From Actinomycetota bacterium (GTDB taxonomy: Bacteria; Actinomycetota; Actinomycetes; S36-B12), in contig JAQCBM010000155.1 in assembly GCA_027729865.1 (NCBI GenBank), positions 1-5,273 of the forward strand: DNA of 5,273 nt, read 5' to 3'. How positions within the stretch are numbered: the first letter of the stretch is position 1; each line of letters starts with the position of its first letter. Below the pieces are notes generated by a model. It worked only from the letters and a program-made list of their open reading frames with translations, was not told where the DNA came from and ran no database searches. The translations under genes and the position numbers were made by a program. Positions 1 through 5,273 of this stretch are shown in pieces.

Positions 1-862
1 CACGCGGCTCACCGATCCCCAGGAGATGCCGGGGCTTGCCCTCGGGCAACTCCCCGGAAACCCACCCCATGATGTCGCCCATGCGCTCTTTCTCGATGGC
101 ACCGCCGACGCCGAAGCCATCGAAGTCCAAGGCGCCGACCTCGCGGGCCGCCTGCCGGCGCAGGTCCTCATGCTGCGCCCCTTGCACCACACCGAACAAC
201 GCTTGGTACGGGCGATCGTTGTGTACTTCCGTGAGTCGGAGATGCTCGGCAACGCACCGTTGCGCCCATTCCAAAGTGCGCGCCATCGCGAGTTGCTGAT
301 ATTCGCGTGAATTCATCAAGGTGGTGCATTCGTCGAAAGCGAAGATGATGTCGGCTCCTAACGCATGCTGCACCTGCATTGAAACCTCGGCGGTGAAGCG
401 ATGGCGCGAACCATCGAGGTGCGAAGTGAACGTGACACCGTCGTCGTCAACGTGCGCGAGTCGGTCCTTCCCTTCGGCCACAACGTCATCCATGGTCACG
501 CCATCCGTGTCCATGGCAAGGACCTTCTTGAACCCCACACCCAAGGACAGCACCTGAAACCCGCCGCTGTCAGTGAACGTGGGCCCGGGCCAATTCATGA
601 ATGCTCCAAGACCCCCGGCCGCCTCGACGATGTCCGCTCCAGGTTGCAGATACAGGTGATAAGCGTTCGCTAAGACCGCCTGCGCCCCGAGTTCAGCCAT
701 CGTTTCCGGAAGCACCGTCTTGACGGTGGCCTTGGTGCCGACCGGGATGAAGGCGGGCGTGCGGATGATGCCGTGTGGGGTGGTGATGGTTCCTGTTCTG
801 CCGAGAGCTCCGGGCATGGAATCGCGCATCCGGACTGCCACGTCGAAGCCGAAACCGGTCAC
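1..862 (-). CDS. tgt: tRNA-guanine transglycosylase (queuine/preQ1), C-terminus off the left edge
   Basis: This cytoplasmic enzyme exchanges guanine 34 in GUN-anticodon tRNAs for preQ1 or queuine, the base-insertion step of queuosine modification. Translating the minus strand from 862 gives 287 uninterrupted codons matching the family from its N-terminus. Visible motifs are TPAFIPVGTKATVK (35-48), NAYHLYLQPG (66-75), TDSGGFQV (97-104, with D98 matching the active-site Asp of the family), FDECTT (176-181), FGVVQGAQHEDLR (223-235), VGGAIEKE (252-259) and PRHLLGIGEP (277-286). The nucleophilic Asp of the FDC motif and the zinc-binding Cys/His cluster, known from the family, would lie beyond the edge; roughly a quarter to a third of the protein is missing. 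The GTG at 862-860 is the first possible start after an in-frame TAG. No good Shine-Dalgarno precedes it, so M12 is an alternative start. The reading frame is intact throughout. The gene diverges from the candidate RNA at 1009-1255. Confidence 0.95.
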   Translation of the reverse strand, partial: MTGFGFDVAVRMRDSMPGALGRTGTITTPHGIIRTPAFIPVGTKATVKTVLPETMAELGAQAVLANAYHLYLQPGADIVEAAGGLGAFMNWPGPTFTDSGGFQVLSLGVGFKKVLAMDTDGVTMDDVVAEGKDRLAHVDDDGVTFTSHLDGSRHRFTAEVSMQVQHALGADIIFAFDECTTLMNSREYQQLAMARTLEWAQRCVAEHLRLTEVHNDRPYQALFGVVQGAQHEDLRRQAAREVGALDFDGFGVGGAIEKERMGDIMGWVSGELPEGKPRHLLGIGEPR

Positions 863-925
863 GCGCGCACGCTACCGGGCGGGAAATCCACCCCACCAAA
901 GTGAAGCAAGTGACGCGTAGAAACG

Positions 926-937
926 GTTGTTAACAAC
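926..937. promoter_or_regulatory. 12-bp perfect palindrome, possible operator
   Basis: GTTGTTAACAAC is a perfect inverted repeat with no spacer, in the AT-rich part of the divergent region, 64 bp upstream of the tgt start. Perfect symmetry and position fit a dimeric repressor or activator site that could affect tgt, the plus-strand RNA, or both. It does not match the actinobacterial LexA box (TCGAAC-N4-GTTCGA). The regulator is unknown, and a chance palindrome cannot be excluded. Confidence 0.35.
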
Positions 938-972
938 GTGACTACATTGACGAAGAAATTTTGGAAAAGTCC

Positions 973-1002
973 TTGTGTCGCCTTGCCAAACGCTGTTAGA
1001 AC
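973..1002 (+). promoter_or_regulatory. Putative sigma70-type promoter of the intergenic RNA
   Basis: A TTGTGT hexamer (973-978) and a TAGAAC hexamer (997-1002) are separated by 18 bp. The latter is preceded by TG at 994-995, giving an extended -10 (TGTTAGAAC). The -10 matches the consensus TATAAT at four of six positions; the -35 keeps only TTG. Transcription would start near A1009, two bases before the first GCAA-capped hairpin, which supports this reading. The elements are weak individually, so this is an inference from spacing and position. Confidence 0.4.
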
Positions 1003-1201
1003 TATCCCAACGCACCGCAAGGTGCGGGTCGGTCCGAAAACCGGCGGCCTATCGGGTAAAACCGAAGACCCTCGAGTGCTGGCGAGGGTGGTCGCAAGGG
1101 ACGGGTCGAGGAGTAGTGAGAGGTTTCGGCCCCTGGCAACAGGAGGCGAGCCGCGCGGTCTGCACACACCGCGAAGGCCCCGGGCAACCGGGTGGAACCC
1201 T

Positions 1202-1223
1202 CAAGGCCCCATGGCAAGGCCCC
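1202..1223. repeat. Direct repeat CAAGGCCCC duplicating the terminator 5' arm
   Basis: CAAGGCCCC occurs at 1202-1210 and again at 1215-1223, four bases apart. The second copy is part of the 5' arm of the terminator stem. The first copy could pair equally with GGGGCCTTG at 1241-1249. This allows two competing hairpins over the same 3' arm, although the downstream one is longer (15 bp) and should dominate. Confidence 0.6.
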
Positions 1224-1250
1224 TCGAACTCATACTTCGAGGGGCCTTGC
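1214..1250. terminator. Perfect 15-bp hairpin, probable bidirectional terminator
   Basis: GCAAGGCCCCTCGAA (1214-1228) and TTCGAGGGGCCTTGC (1236-1250) are perfectly complementary around a 7-nt loop. On the plus strand the stem is followed by TCTATGT, a poor U-tract; on the minus strand no U-tract follows. Actinobacterial intrinsic terminators often lack a U-tract, and the stem is long and GC-rich. It sits at the 3' end of the candidate plus-strand RNA and about 100 bp after the oleD stop on the minus strand, so it can serve both transcripts. Confidence 0.75.
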
Positions 1251-1316
1251 TCTATGTCGGCATGTTTACCCCAACTGGCTACTCGATTCACGCTGCCACG
1301 CCGGTTCGGTGTTCAG

Positions 1317-1364
1317 ATCAGTGCCGATGTCAGTGCCGATGTCAGTGTCGATGTCAGCGTTGAT
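1317..1364. repeat. Four-copy 12-bp tandem repeat over the oleD 3' end
   Basis: Consecutive units are ATCAGTGCCGAT, GTCAGTGCCGAT, GTCAGTGTCGAT and GTCAGCGTTGAT, at 1317, 1329, 1341 and 1353. The unit nearest oleD is the most diverged. The last unit covers the end of the oleD coding sequence and its TGA stop. Since 12 is a multiple of three, each further unit places another TGA in the oleD frame, so changes in copy number would not lengthen OleD. The array looks like replication slippage starting from the gene end. No function is evident. Confidence 0.85.
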
Positions 1365-2343
1365 AGTGGGCGGCCAGCCTGCGCATTCCTTCATCCAGCC
1401 CGATTGTCGGACGCCACTCGAGGTCATCCCAGCTCGGGCGGGGGTCGAACCAATGCGCCGTGGCAAGTTGCTCGACCAGGAATCGCGTGACCAACGGTTC
1501 TGTGTGCGTGAGAGAGCCCCACCACTCCCCCACTGCACCCGCTGCGAATGCCGGGGCGAAGGGGACGGACTTCAGCGTGGTATCGACTCCAGCCGCGCGG
1601 ACTATCGACTCCACGATCTCGCGCACCGGACGCGGTTCGCCGTTACTGATGACAAAGGCCCTGCCCTGCACCTTCGAGCTCGCTGTTCGACCCAACGCGT
1701 GGACGATGGCGTCAGCAGCGTTGTCAATGTAAGTCGTATCGATCAATGCCCGGCCACCGTCGATAACGAAGAGACGACCACTTCGCGCACGGGAAACGAT
1801 GCGACCGACGAGTTGCTCGTCGCCCGGACCCCACACCAAGTGCGGCCGGATTGCGACGACGGGTAGACCTTTCGTCGCGAGCGCGAGTTGTTCGGCCATT
1901 GCCTTCGAACGTGAATAGTGACCGCGCGCCGTCGTGGGATCAGCTGGCGCAGCGTCGGCTCCCTCCAGAGCCCGACCAGCGTGGGCAACGGATGGTGACG
2001 AAACATGCACGAAGGATTCAACACCCGCGCGCCGAGCCGCATCGAGCACCATCTCGGTACCGACCACGTTGACGCTCTCGAAGTCCGACCAACGTCCTTC
2101 TATTCCCACGCGAGCGGCGAGATGTATCACCGCATCACAGCCTTCGATGGCGCGTTCGATGCTCGCCGGATCAGTGATCGAGCCGGTGATGTCGACCACA
2201 GACTCACCATCCGCGACCCCAGATGGATGTCGTTGCAGAGCACGTACCTGCCAACCTCGGGCTACGGCCTTGGTGATCACTGCATTGCCAAGCAGACCTC
2301 GACCACCCGTCACCAGGAGCCGCTGCCGAGCAGGCGACGTCAC
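1354..2343 (-). CDS. oleD: OleD, NAD(P)H-dependent 2-alkyl-3-oxoalkanoate reductase
   Basis: OleD reduces the beta-keto acid made by OleA to the 2-alkyl-3-hydroxyalkanoate used by OleC. The 329-residue protein is an extended short-chain dehydrogenase/reductase: Rossmann glycine motif TGGRGLLG (12-19), HLAA (74-77), HVSSPS (113-118) carrying the catalytic Ser region, YSRSK (143-147) with the Tyr/Lys pair, and RPHLVWGPGD (166-175). The length agrees with known OleD proteins of about 330 residues. I chose the GTG at 2343-2341 because it overlaps the oleBC stop in a GTGA and puts the glycine motif about a dozen residues from the start. An ATG at 2439 in the same frame would add 32 residues unlike the family and overlap oleBC by 100 bp. 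It is the last gene of the operon; its stop lies within the tandem repeat. Related 3-beta-HSD-like epimerases look similar, but the context settles the role. Confidence 0.93.
   Translation of the reverse strand: MTSPARQRLLVTGGRGLLGNAVITKAVARGWQVRALQRHPSGVADGESVVDITGSITDPASIERAIEGCDAVIHLAARVGIEGRWSDFESVNVVGTEMVLDAARRAGVESFVHVSSPSVAHAGRALEGADAAPADPTTARGHYSRSKAMAEQLALATKGLPVVAIRPHLVWGPGDEQLVGRIVSRARSGRLFVIDGGRALIDTTYIDNAADAIVHALGRTASSKVQGRAFVISNGEPRPVREIVESIVRAAGVDTTLKSVPFAPAFAAGAVGEWWGSLTHTEPLVTRFLVEQLATAHWFDPRPSWDDLEWRPTIGLDEGMRRLAAHYQR
2340..2343 (-). promoter_or_regulatory. oleBC-oleD GTGA stop/start overlap
   Basis: The oleBC stop TGA (2342-2340) shares bases with the oleD start GTG (2343-2341), giving a 4-nt GTGA overlap. 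No strong Shine-Dalgarno sequence stands just upstream. Together these suggest that ribosomes ending oleBC reinitiate on oleD, which would tie OleD output to OleBC output. Confidence 0.75.
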
Positions 2344-4898
2344 CGGCGACCCGCTAAGAATTCCGAGGCTTCCAGCGCAAGCCGTTGTCGGTCGACCTTC
2401 GCACCGTGTCGAATGTCGACCGGCATCCGCGAGCTCCACAACACCGCTGAAGCCGAAGGGAATATTGCGCGGACGTGTTCAGTCAGTTCAGCATCGGCTA
2501 GGCGCAACTGAGGTTTGCTTCCATCGGGATGCGAGGGCGCGCAGACGATTACCAGAACTTGGGTGCCTCTCGGGCCAACACCGACAGCAGCAACCAAAGT
2601 GTCGGGGCTATCCGTCGACCCCTGTTTAGCGACAGCGAGTTCGATGCGTTGCTCGATCGGAACAGGTCCAAGCGGACCCTCTGCCGTGGTGATCACATGA
2701 CTGAGTCGGCCTTGAATCCACAGGCGGCCGTGCGCGTCGAGCTCGCCGATGTCGCCGGTGCGGTGCCAACCCGGGTTGCGCGAAGCCTGACGTTCGACGA
2801 ATGCACGAGCGTCGTACCTCGACTTCGCGTGCAACGCCCGAATCACCACTTCCCCCAGCACACCTGATGTGGTCACTGATTCCTCGGCGGGAATGCCATC
2901 GGTGTCCACCGGCGCGATAGCGATGTCCACACCCGGCAATGCACGACCCACCAGCACACCCAGATCGGCTGGTTCGGCTAGGACTTCCTTGGCACTGACA
3001 TCCGTTGCCGGAAGGATTTCGGTCATCCCATACGGCGTTCGCACATCAGCGTGCGGCCACAGATCCATTGCATCCTGAAGCAGCCGGCGTGAGACTGGAG
3101 CCCCGGCGATAAGTAGGAAGCTCAGATTCGCGCCGGCAGCCGCAAGTCGTGTCCGTTGCGACGAACCTGATCGAGCACCCGACAGCACCGAACGCAACGC
3201 CGCTGGAGACATCCACATGACCGTGCCCCCGGCCTGCTCCATCGCGCTGGAAAGCGCATCGGCTGTGAGCGTGCCCGGGCGCGAAGCATCCATCTGCGGG
3301 ATGACCGAGGAAATGCCCAGGAGCGGGCCGAGCACCGCCCACGGTGCGAAAGCGGCGACGAGAACGTCCGATGCGGTGAATCCGTAGTGATTGAGCAACA
3401 CATCACGAGTCGCAGCGATGCGTTCGCGCGTGTAGGCAACCGGTTTGGCGGGGCCCGTTGCACCTGACGTGAAGACGACCGCCGCATCGGATTGTCCGGT
3501 CGCTGTAGCCGCACTCTGCTCATCGGCGGTGACCGGTACTGCGTGTGCTACCTGGGCCAGTTCGTCCGCCCAGATGACAACGCCGGGGACGTGTAGGGCC
3601 GTCACTACCGGCCGCGCCCGCTTGATGGCAACAACATGATCGACCCGGGCGGCGCGCAGCGAACGCCACAGGGCCATCGGGGCATTGGCTGCGTCAATAA
3701 CCACGATAACCGCACCGATTGCCCAGCATGCGTAGACGACAGCTAGCAGGTCTGCCCCGGGAGGGACCAAGAGTGCAACCCGATCGCCCGGCTTCACTCC
3801 ACGTTCGGCGAAACCCCTGGCGAGTCGGCGCACTCGATCATCGAGCAGTGTCCACGAAACCGTGAGCCAGCCGTCGCCGCGAGGCTCCGTTACCGCACGC
3901 TCTTTGGAATCGTGACGGGCGCGGAGACCTCGCAGAAGATCGGGGTCGGAACCGGACACGCGGGCGTTTGAAGCGTGCCGATCGCCAGACACATCCTGAA
4001 CCCATTGCCAGATTCCGCTGATCGCATCCGGGCGATCCTCAAGGACGAGGTGACCGGCATCGTCGTATTGCTGGACCAACGCATGCGGCAAGCGTCGACG
4101 CAGATCGTCGAGATATCGAGCCGAGAAGACCGGATCCTTCATCCCCCACACCATTAGTACCGGCACCTGCGAGAGTTTCTCCAATTCACCTGCAACGGAA
4201 TTCAAGGTGGCAAGCGTTGGGTGATCTTCGGTCAGGGGAATATCGGCAACAAAATCCATGATCGCTCGTCGATCACTGGCGGCGCGGTACGGCGCCCGCA
4301 GCGCTCTCGCACTTGTCCGGTCCATGGATGAGATGGCTGTTGTTGCGCGCACGAATCCGCGCGTTCGATAAGTGACACCCGATAGCACACCGGGCAAGCG
4401 CGCAGCCGCAATAAGTACGGGGGCTCCACGGTGTTCGGGTTGATGTACTGCGGTGTTGGTAAGGACAACACCGACAACCTCGAAGTCCGGCGAGTCAACG
4501 AGTCGCTCCGCGAGACCTAGGGCGACCGGTCCACCCCAGTCATGGGCCATGAAGACGACGCGACGGGTGATTGCGGCGGACCGAATGATCGCTTCGAGGT
4601 CATTGATGCGATCCGCTAACCGGCGAGGGAAGTCGCTGCGCGCCGAGTAGCCCATACCGATCTGGTCGACGGCAAGCACGCGGATATTGGAAGGCGCTGA
4701 CGCAACAACGGCCCGCCATAAGTAGGACCAGGTGGGGTTACCGTGCACGCAGACAACAGTGAGGTCACCATCGCGCGGACCAACATCGAGGACATGCACC
4801 CCGATATCAGCGTCGTCGTGATCCTTGACGTACAGAACCCGCGACCAATCCGGGTTCAAACCCGGAAGCTCAGGTGGCGTGCGCGCGGGTGTCACCAC
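2340..4898 (-). CDS. oleBC: OleBC fusion: beta-lactone decarboxylase plus beta-lactone synthetase
   Basis: This two-domain enzyme of 852 residues carries out the last two steps of olefin synthesis. The N-terminal alpha/beta-hydrolase (about 15-303) resembles haloalkane dehalogenases: HGNPTW (52-57), nucleophile elbow HDWGG with D120, acid D255 in WGMKD, and base H283 in DAGH. As OleB it would remove CO2 from the beta-lactone to give the cis-olefin. A loose linker (about 304-340) leads to the OleC domain (about 325-852) of the AMP-forming ligase superfamily: P-loop TSGATGPAKPV (477-487), TPYGMTE (621-627), HRTGD (712-716), GRLW...GR (724-731), and C-terminal Lys834 in IRHGAK. OleC uses ATP to close the beta-hydroxy acid into a beta-lactone. 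The usual Gly after the P-loop Lys is Pro486, an oddity. The GTG at 4898 or the adjacent GTG at 4895 is the start; the latter makes a GTGA overlap with the oleA stop. The fusion is known from Actinobacteria; elsewhere oleB and oleC are separate. Confidence 0.96.
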   Translation of the reverse strand: MVTPARTPPELPGLNPDWSRVLYVKDHDDADIGVHVLDVGPRDGDLTVVCVHGNPTWSYLWRAVVASAPSNIRVLAVDQIGMGYSARSDFPRRLADRINDLEAIIRSAAITRRVVFMAHDWGGPVALGLAERLVDSPDFEVVGVVLTNTAVHQPEHRGAPVLIAAARLPGVLSGVTYRTRGFVRATTAISSMDRTSARALRAPYRAASDRRAIMDFVADIPLTEDHPTLATLNSVAGELEKLSQVPVLMVWGMKDPVFSARYLDDLRRRLPHALVQQYDDAGHLVLEDRPDAISGIWQWVQDVSGDRHASNARVSGSDPDLLRGLRARHDSKERAVTEPRGDGWLTVSWTLLDDRVRRLARGFAERGVKPGDRVALLVPPGADLLAVVYACWAIGAVIVVIDAANAPMALWRSLRAARVDHVVAIKRARPVVTALHVPGVVIWADELAQVAHAVPVTADEQSAATATGQSDAAVVFTSGATGPAKPVAYTRERIAATRDVLLNHYGFTASDVLVAAFAPWAVLGPLLGISSVIPQMDASRPGTLTADALSSAMEQAGGTVMWMSPAALRSVLSGARSGSSQRTRLAAAGANLSFLLIAGAPVSRRLLQDAMDLWPHADVRTPYGMTEILPATDVSAKEVLAEPADLGVLVGRALPGVDIAIAPVDTDGIPAEESVTTSGVLGEVVIRALHAKSRYDARAFVERQASRNPGWHRTGDIGELDAHGRLWIQGRLSHVITTAEGPLGPVPIEQRIELAVAKQGSTDSPDTLVAAVGVGPRGTQVLVIVCAPSHPDGSKPQLRLADAELTEHVRAIFPSASAVLWSSRMPVDIRHGAKVDRQRLALEASEFLAGRR
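4892..4898 (-). promoter_or_regulatory. oleA-oleBC stop/start overlap with tandem GTG codons
   Basis: Reading the minus strand, GTGGTGA holds two adjacent in-frame GTG codons for oleBC (4898-4896 and 4895-4893) and the oleA stop TGA (4894-4892). Use of the second GTG gives the same GTGA overlap as at the oleBC-oleD junction. The only purine-rich stretch upstream is GAAATCGAG, a weak ribosome site, so coupling to oleA translation is likely. Confidence 0.7.
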
Positions 4899-5273
4899 TC
4901 GATTTCAATGACAGCCGAGTTCAACCCCGAACCGATTCCCATGCACGCAACTCGATCACCCGTTGTCAAATGCTCCGAGTTGCGAGCCAGAGTGAACGGG
5001 ATCGAAGCCGGACCGATATTTCCCTGCGTGGGAAAAGTCTGCGGAACCCGAGCCAGGTCGATGTCCAGTGCGCGCGCGATCGCCTCAGTGTGAATCTTCG
5101 ACACCTGGTGGATCACGTACATCGACAGGTCCTGCCAGTCGAATTGCGCAGATGCATCGCTCCACGTGTCGCGAGCAAGTACCACGGCCGCCTCGAGAAG
5201 GGCGCGGCTGTCAGTACGCATGCCCTCAAGGTCTCCTAGGCAGAGTTGGTTGTACTCGGTGGCGGCACGGGTA
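4892..5273 (-). CDS. oleA: OleA, acyl-CoA head-to-head condensing enzyme, C-terminal part
   Basis: OleA is a thiolase-superfamily enzyme (FabH/KAS III-like) that condenses two fatty acyl-CoAs into a 2-alkyl-3-ketoalkanoate without losing carbon, the first step of long-chain olefin synthesis. The frame is open to the right edge and gives 126 C-terminal residues, roughly the last third of a protein of about 340. HQVSKIHT contains the expected catalytic His (codon 5110-5108), and TFPTQGNIGPASIP contains the expected catalytic Asn (codon 5020-5018). The tail, GIGSGLNSAVIEIEW, is typical of OleA and KAS III C-termini. The nucleophilic Cys and the start lie beyond the window. An ATG at 5221 is internal: conserved-looking sequence continues upstream of it to the edge. 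KAS III of fatty acid synthesis is the alternative, but direct overlap with oleBC makes OleA much more likely. The operon promoter should be upstream of this gene, off the window. Confidence 0.94.
   Translation of the reverse strand, partial: TRAATEYNQLCLGDLEGMRTDSRALLEAAVVLARDTWSDASAQFDWQDLSMYVIHQVSKIHTEAIARALDIDLARVPQTFPTQGNIGPASIPFTLARNSEHLTTGDRVACMGIGSGLNSAVIEIEW

Larger units (their letters stand above)
863..1008. other. Divergent intergenic region between tgt and a candidate ncRNA
   Basis: This stretch lies between the tgt start (minus strand) and the inferred 5' end of a plus-strand RNA. It is visibly more AT-rich than the flanking genes around 921-965, as promoter DNA often is. It holds the palindrome at 926-937 and the promoter-like elements at 973-1002. 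I see no convincing -35/-10 pair for tgt on the minus strand and no preQ1-riboswitch-like leader before tgt. Open frames crossing it lack any recognisable protein character. Confidence 0.6.
1009..1255 (+). ncRNA. Candidate structured non-coding RNA, family not recognised
   Basis: About 240 nt between the putative promoter and a perfect terminator-like hairpin can fold into a dense series of local stems. These are CGCACC/GGTGCG with a GCAA loop (1011-1026); GTCGGT/ACCGGC (1028-1045); TCGG/CCGA (1052-1065); ACCCTCG/CGAGGGT (1068-1089); CCTG/CAGG with a GCAA loop (1132-1143); CGCGGT/ACCGCG (1154-1173); CCCGG/CCGGG with a GCAA loop (1179-1192); and the 15-bp stem at 1214-1250. Repeated GNRA (GCAA) loops are typical of folded RNAs such as riboswitches and ribozymes. 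No plus-strand gene follows the terminator, so a free-standing RNA is more likely than a cis-acting leader. I compared it by eye with RNase P RNA, tmRNA, SRP RNA, 6C RNA and common riboswitches and found no convincing match. The minus strand would form the same stems, so strand rests on the promoter and the GNRA loops, which read GCAA only on plus. Confidence 0.5.

Noticed and set aside
1121..1199. SAM-riboswitch-like GGGCAACCGG and TGGCAACAGG segments
   Set aside because: The GGCAAC strings are explained by GCAA-capped hairpins; the other conserved parts of SAM-I or SAM-IV riboswitches are not found, and no methionine or SAM gene follows.
938..1363. Plus-strand open frame of 141 codons across the intergenic region
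   Set aside because: It runs through the stable hairpins, the terminator and the tandem repeat, has no ribosome site or recognisable domain, and its tail (QCRCQCRCQCRCQ) is just the 12-bp repeat translated. Overlapping frames at 975-1490 and 1192-1866 fail for the same reasons and also run into oleD.
2344..2439. Upstream ATG start for oleD adding 32 residues
   Set aside because: The extension lies inside the conserved C-terminal part of OleBC (including Lys834 near 2399-2397) and has no counterpart before the Rossmann motif. The GTG at 2343 gives the expected length and the coupled overlap.
1934..2629. Long plus-strand open frame of 231 codons opposite oleD and oleBC
   Set aside because: It is antisense to two genes with clear catalytic motifs, and its composition (many Arg, Ser, Pro) is typical of a shadow frame in GC-rich DNA.
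3936..4898. OleB domain as a separate haloalkane dehalogenase gene
   Set aside because: The catalytic triad and HGNPTW resemble that family, but the frame continues without a stop into the OleC domain and sits in a complete ole operon, so beta-lactone decarboxylase fits better.
4892..5221. Independent small gene starting at the ATG at 5221
   Set aside because: The frame is open upstream to the edge of the window, and the peptide is the C-terminal part of a condensing enzyme, so the ATG is an internal methionine of oleA.

Overview
The window looks like chromosomal DNA of an actinobacterium with moderately high GC. Three things point that way: a tgt protein of actinobacterial type, a fused oleBC gene (a fusion known mainly from Actinobacteria such as Micrococcus), and GTG starts at every start visible in the window. 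The genus cannot be told from the sequence.

Layout, left to right. Positions 1-862 (minus strand) hold the N-terminal 287 codons of tgt, tRNA-guanine transglycosylase; its C-terminus lies beyond the left edge. Positions 863-1353 contain no convincing protein gene. They hold a 12-bp perfect palindrome, a plausible plus-strand promoter, and a run of about 240 nt rich in stable hairpins, several capped by GCAA tetraloops. That run ends in a perfect 15-bp terminator-like stem (1214-1250), so I read it as an independently transcribed structured RNA of a family I do not recognise. A four-copy 12-bp tandem repeat (1317-1364) then overlaps the end of oleD.

Positions 1354-5273 are a minus-strand operon read from right to left: oleA (C-terminal part only, entering from the right edge), the oleBC fusion (complete), and oleD (complete). 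Both junctions have the stop of one gene overlapping the GTG start of the next in a GTGA, which suggests tight translational coupling. No promoter for the operon is visible; it should lie beyond the right edge. The hairpin at 1214-1250 is well placed to end oleD transcripts as well as the RNA coming the other way.

Together OleA, OleD, OleC and OleB are the known pathway that turns two fatty acyl-CoAs into a long-chain internal cis-alkene. OleA condenses head to head to a 2-alkyl-3-ketoacid, OleD reduces it to the beta-hydroxy acid, the OleC domain closes a beta-lactone using ATP, and the OleB domain decarboxylates the lactone to the olefin. This pathway is already described. The least explained part of the window is the structured intergenic RNA candidate between tgt and oleD.
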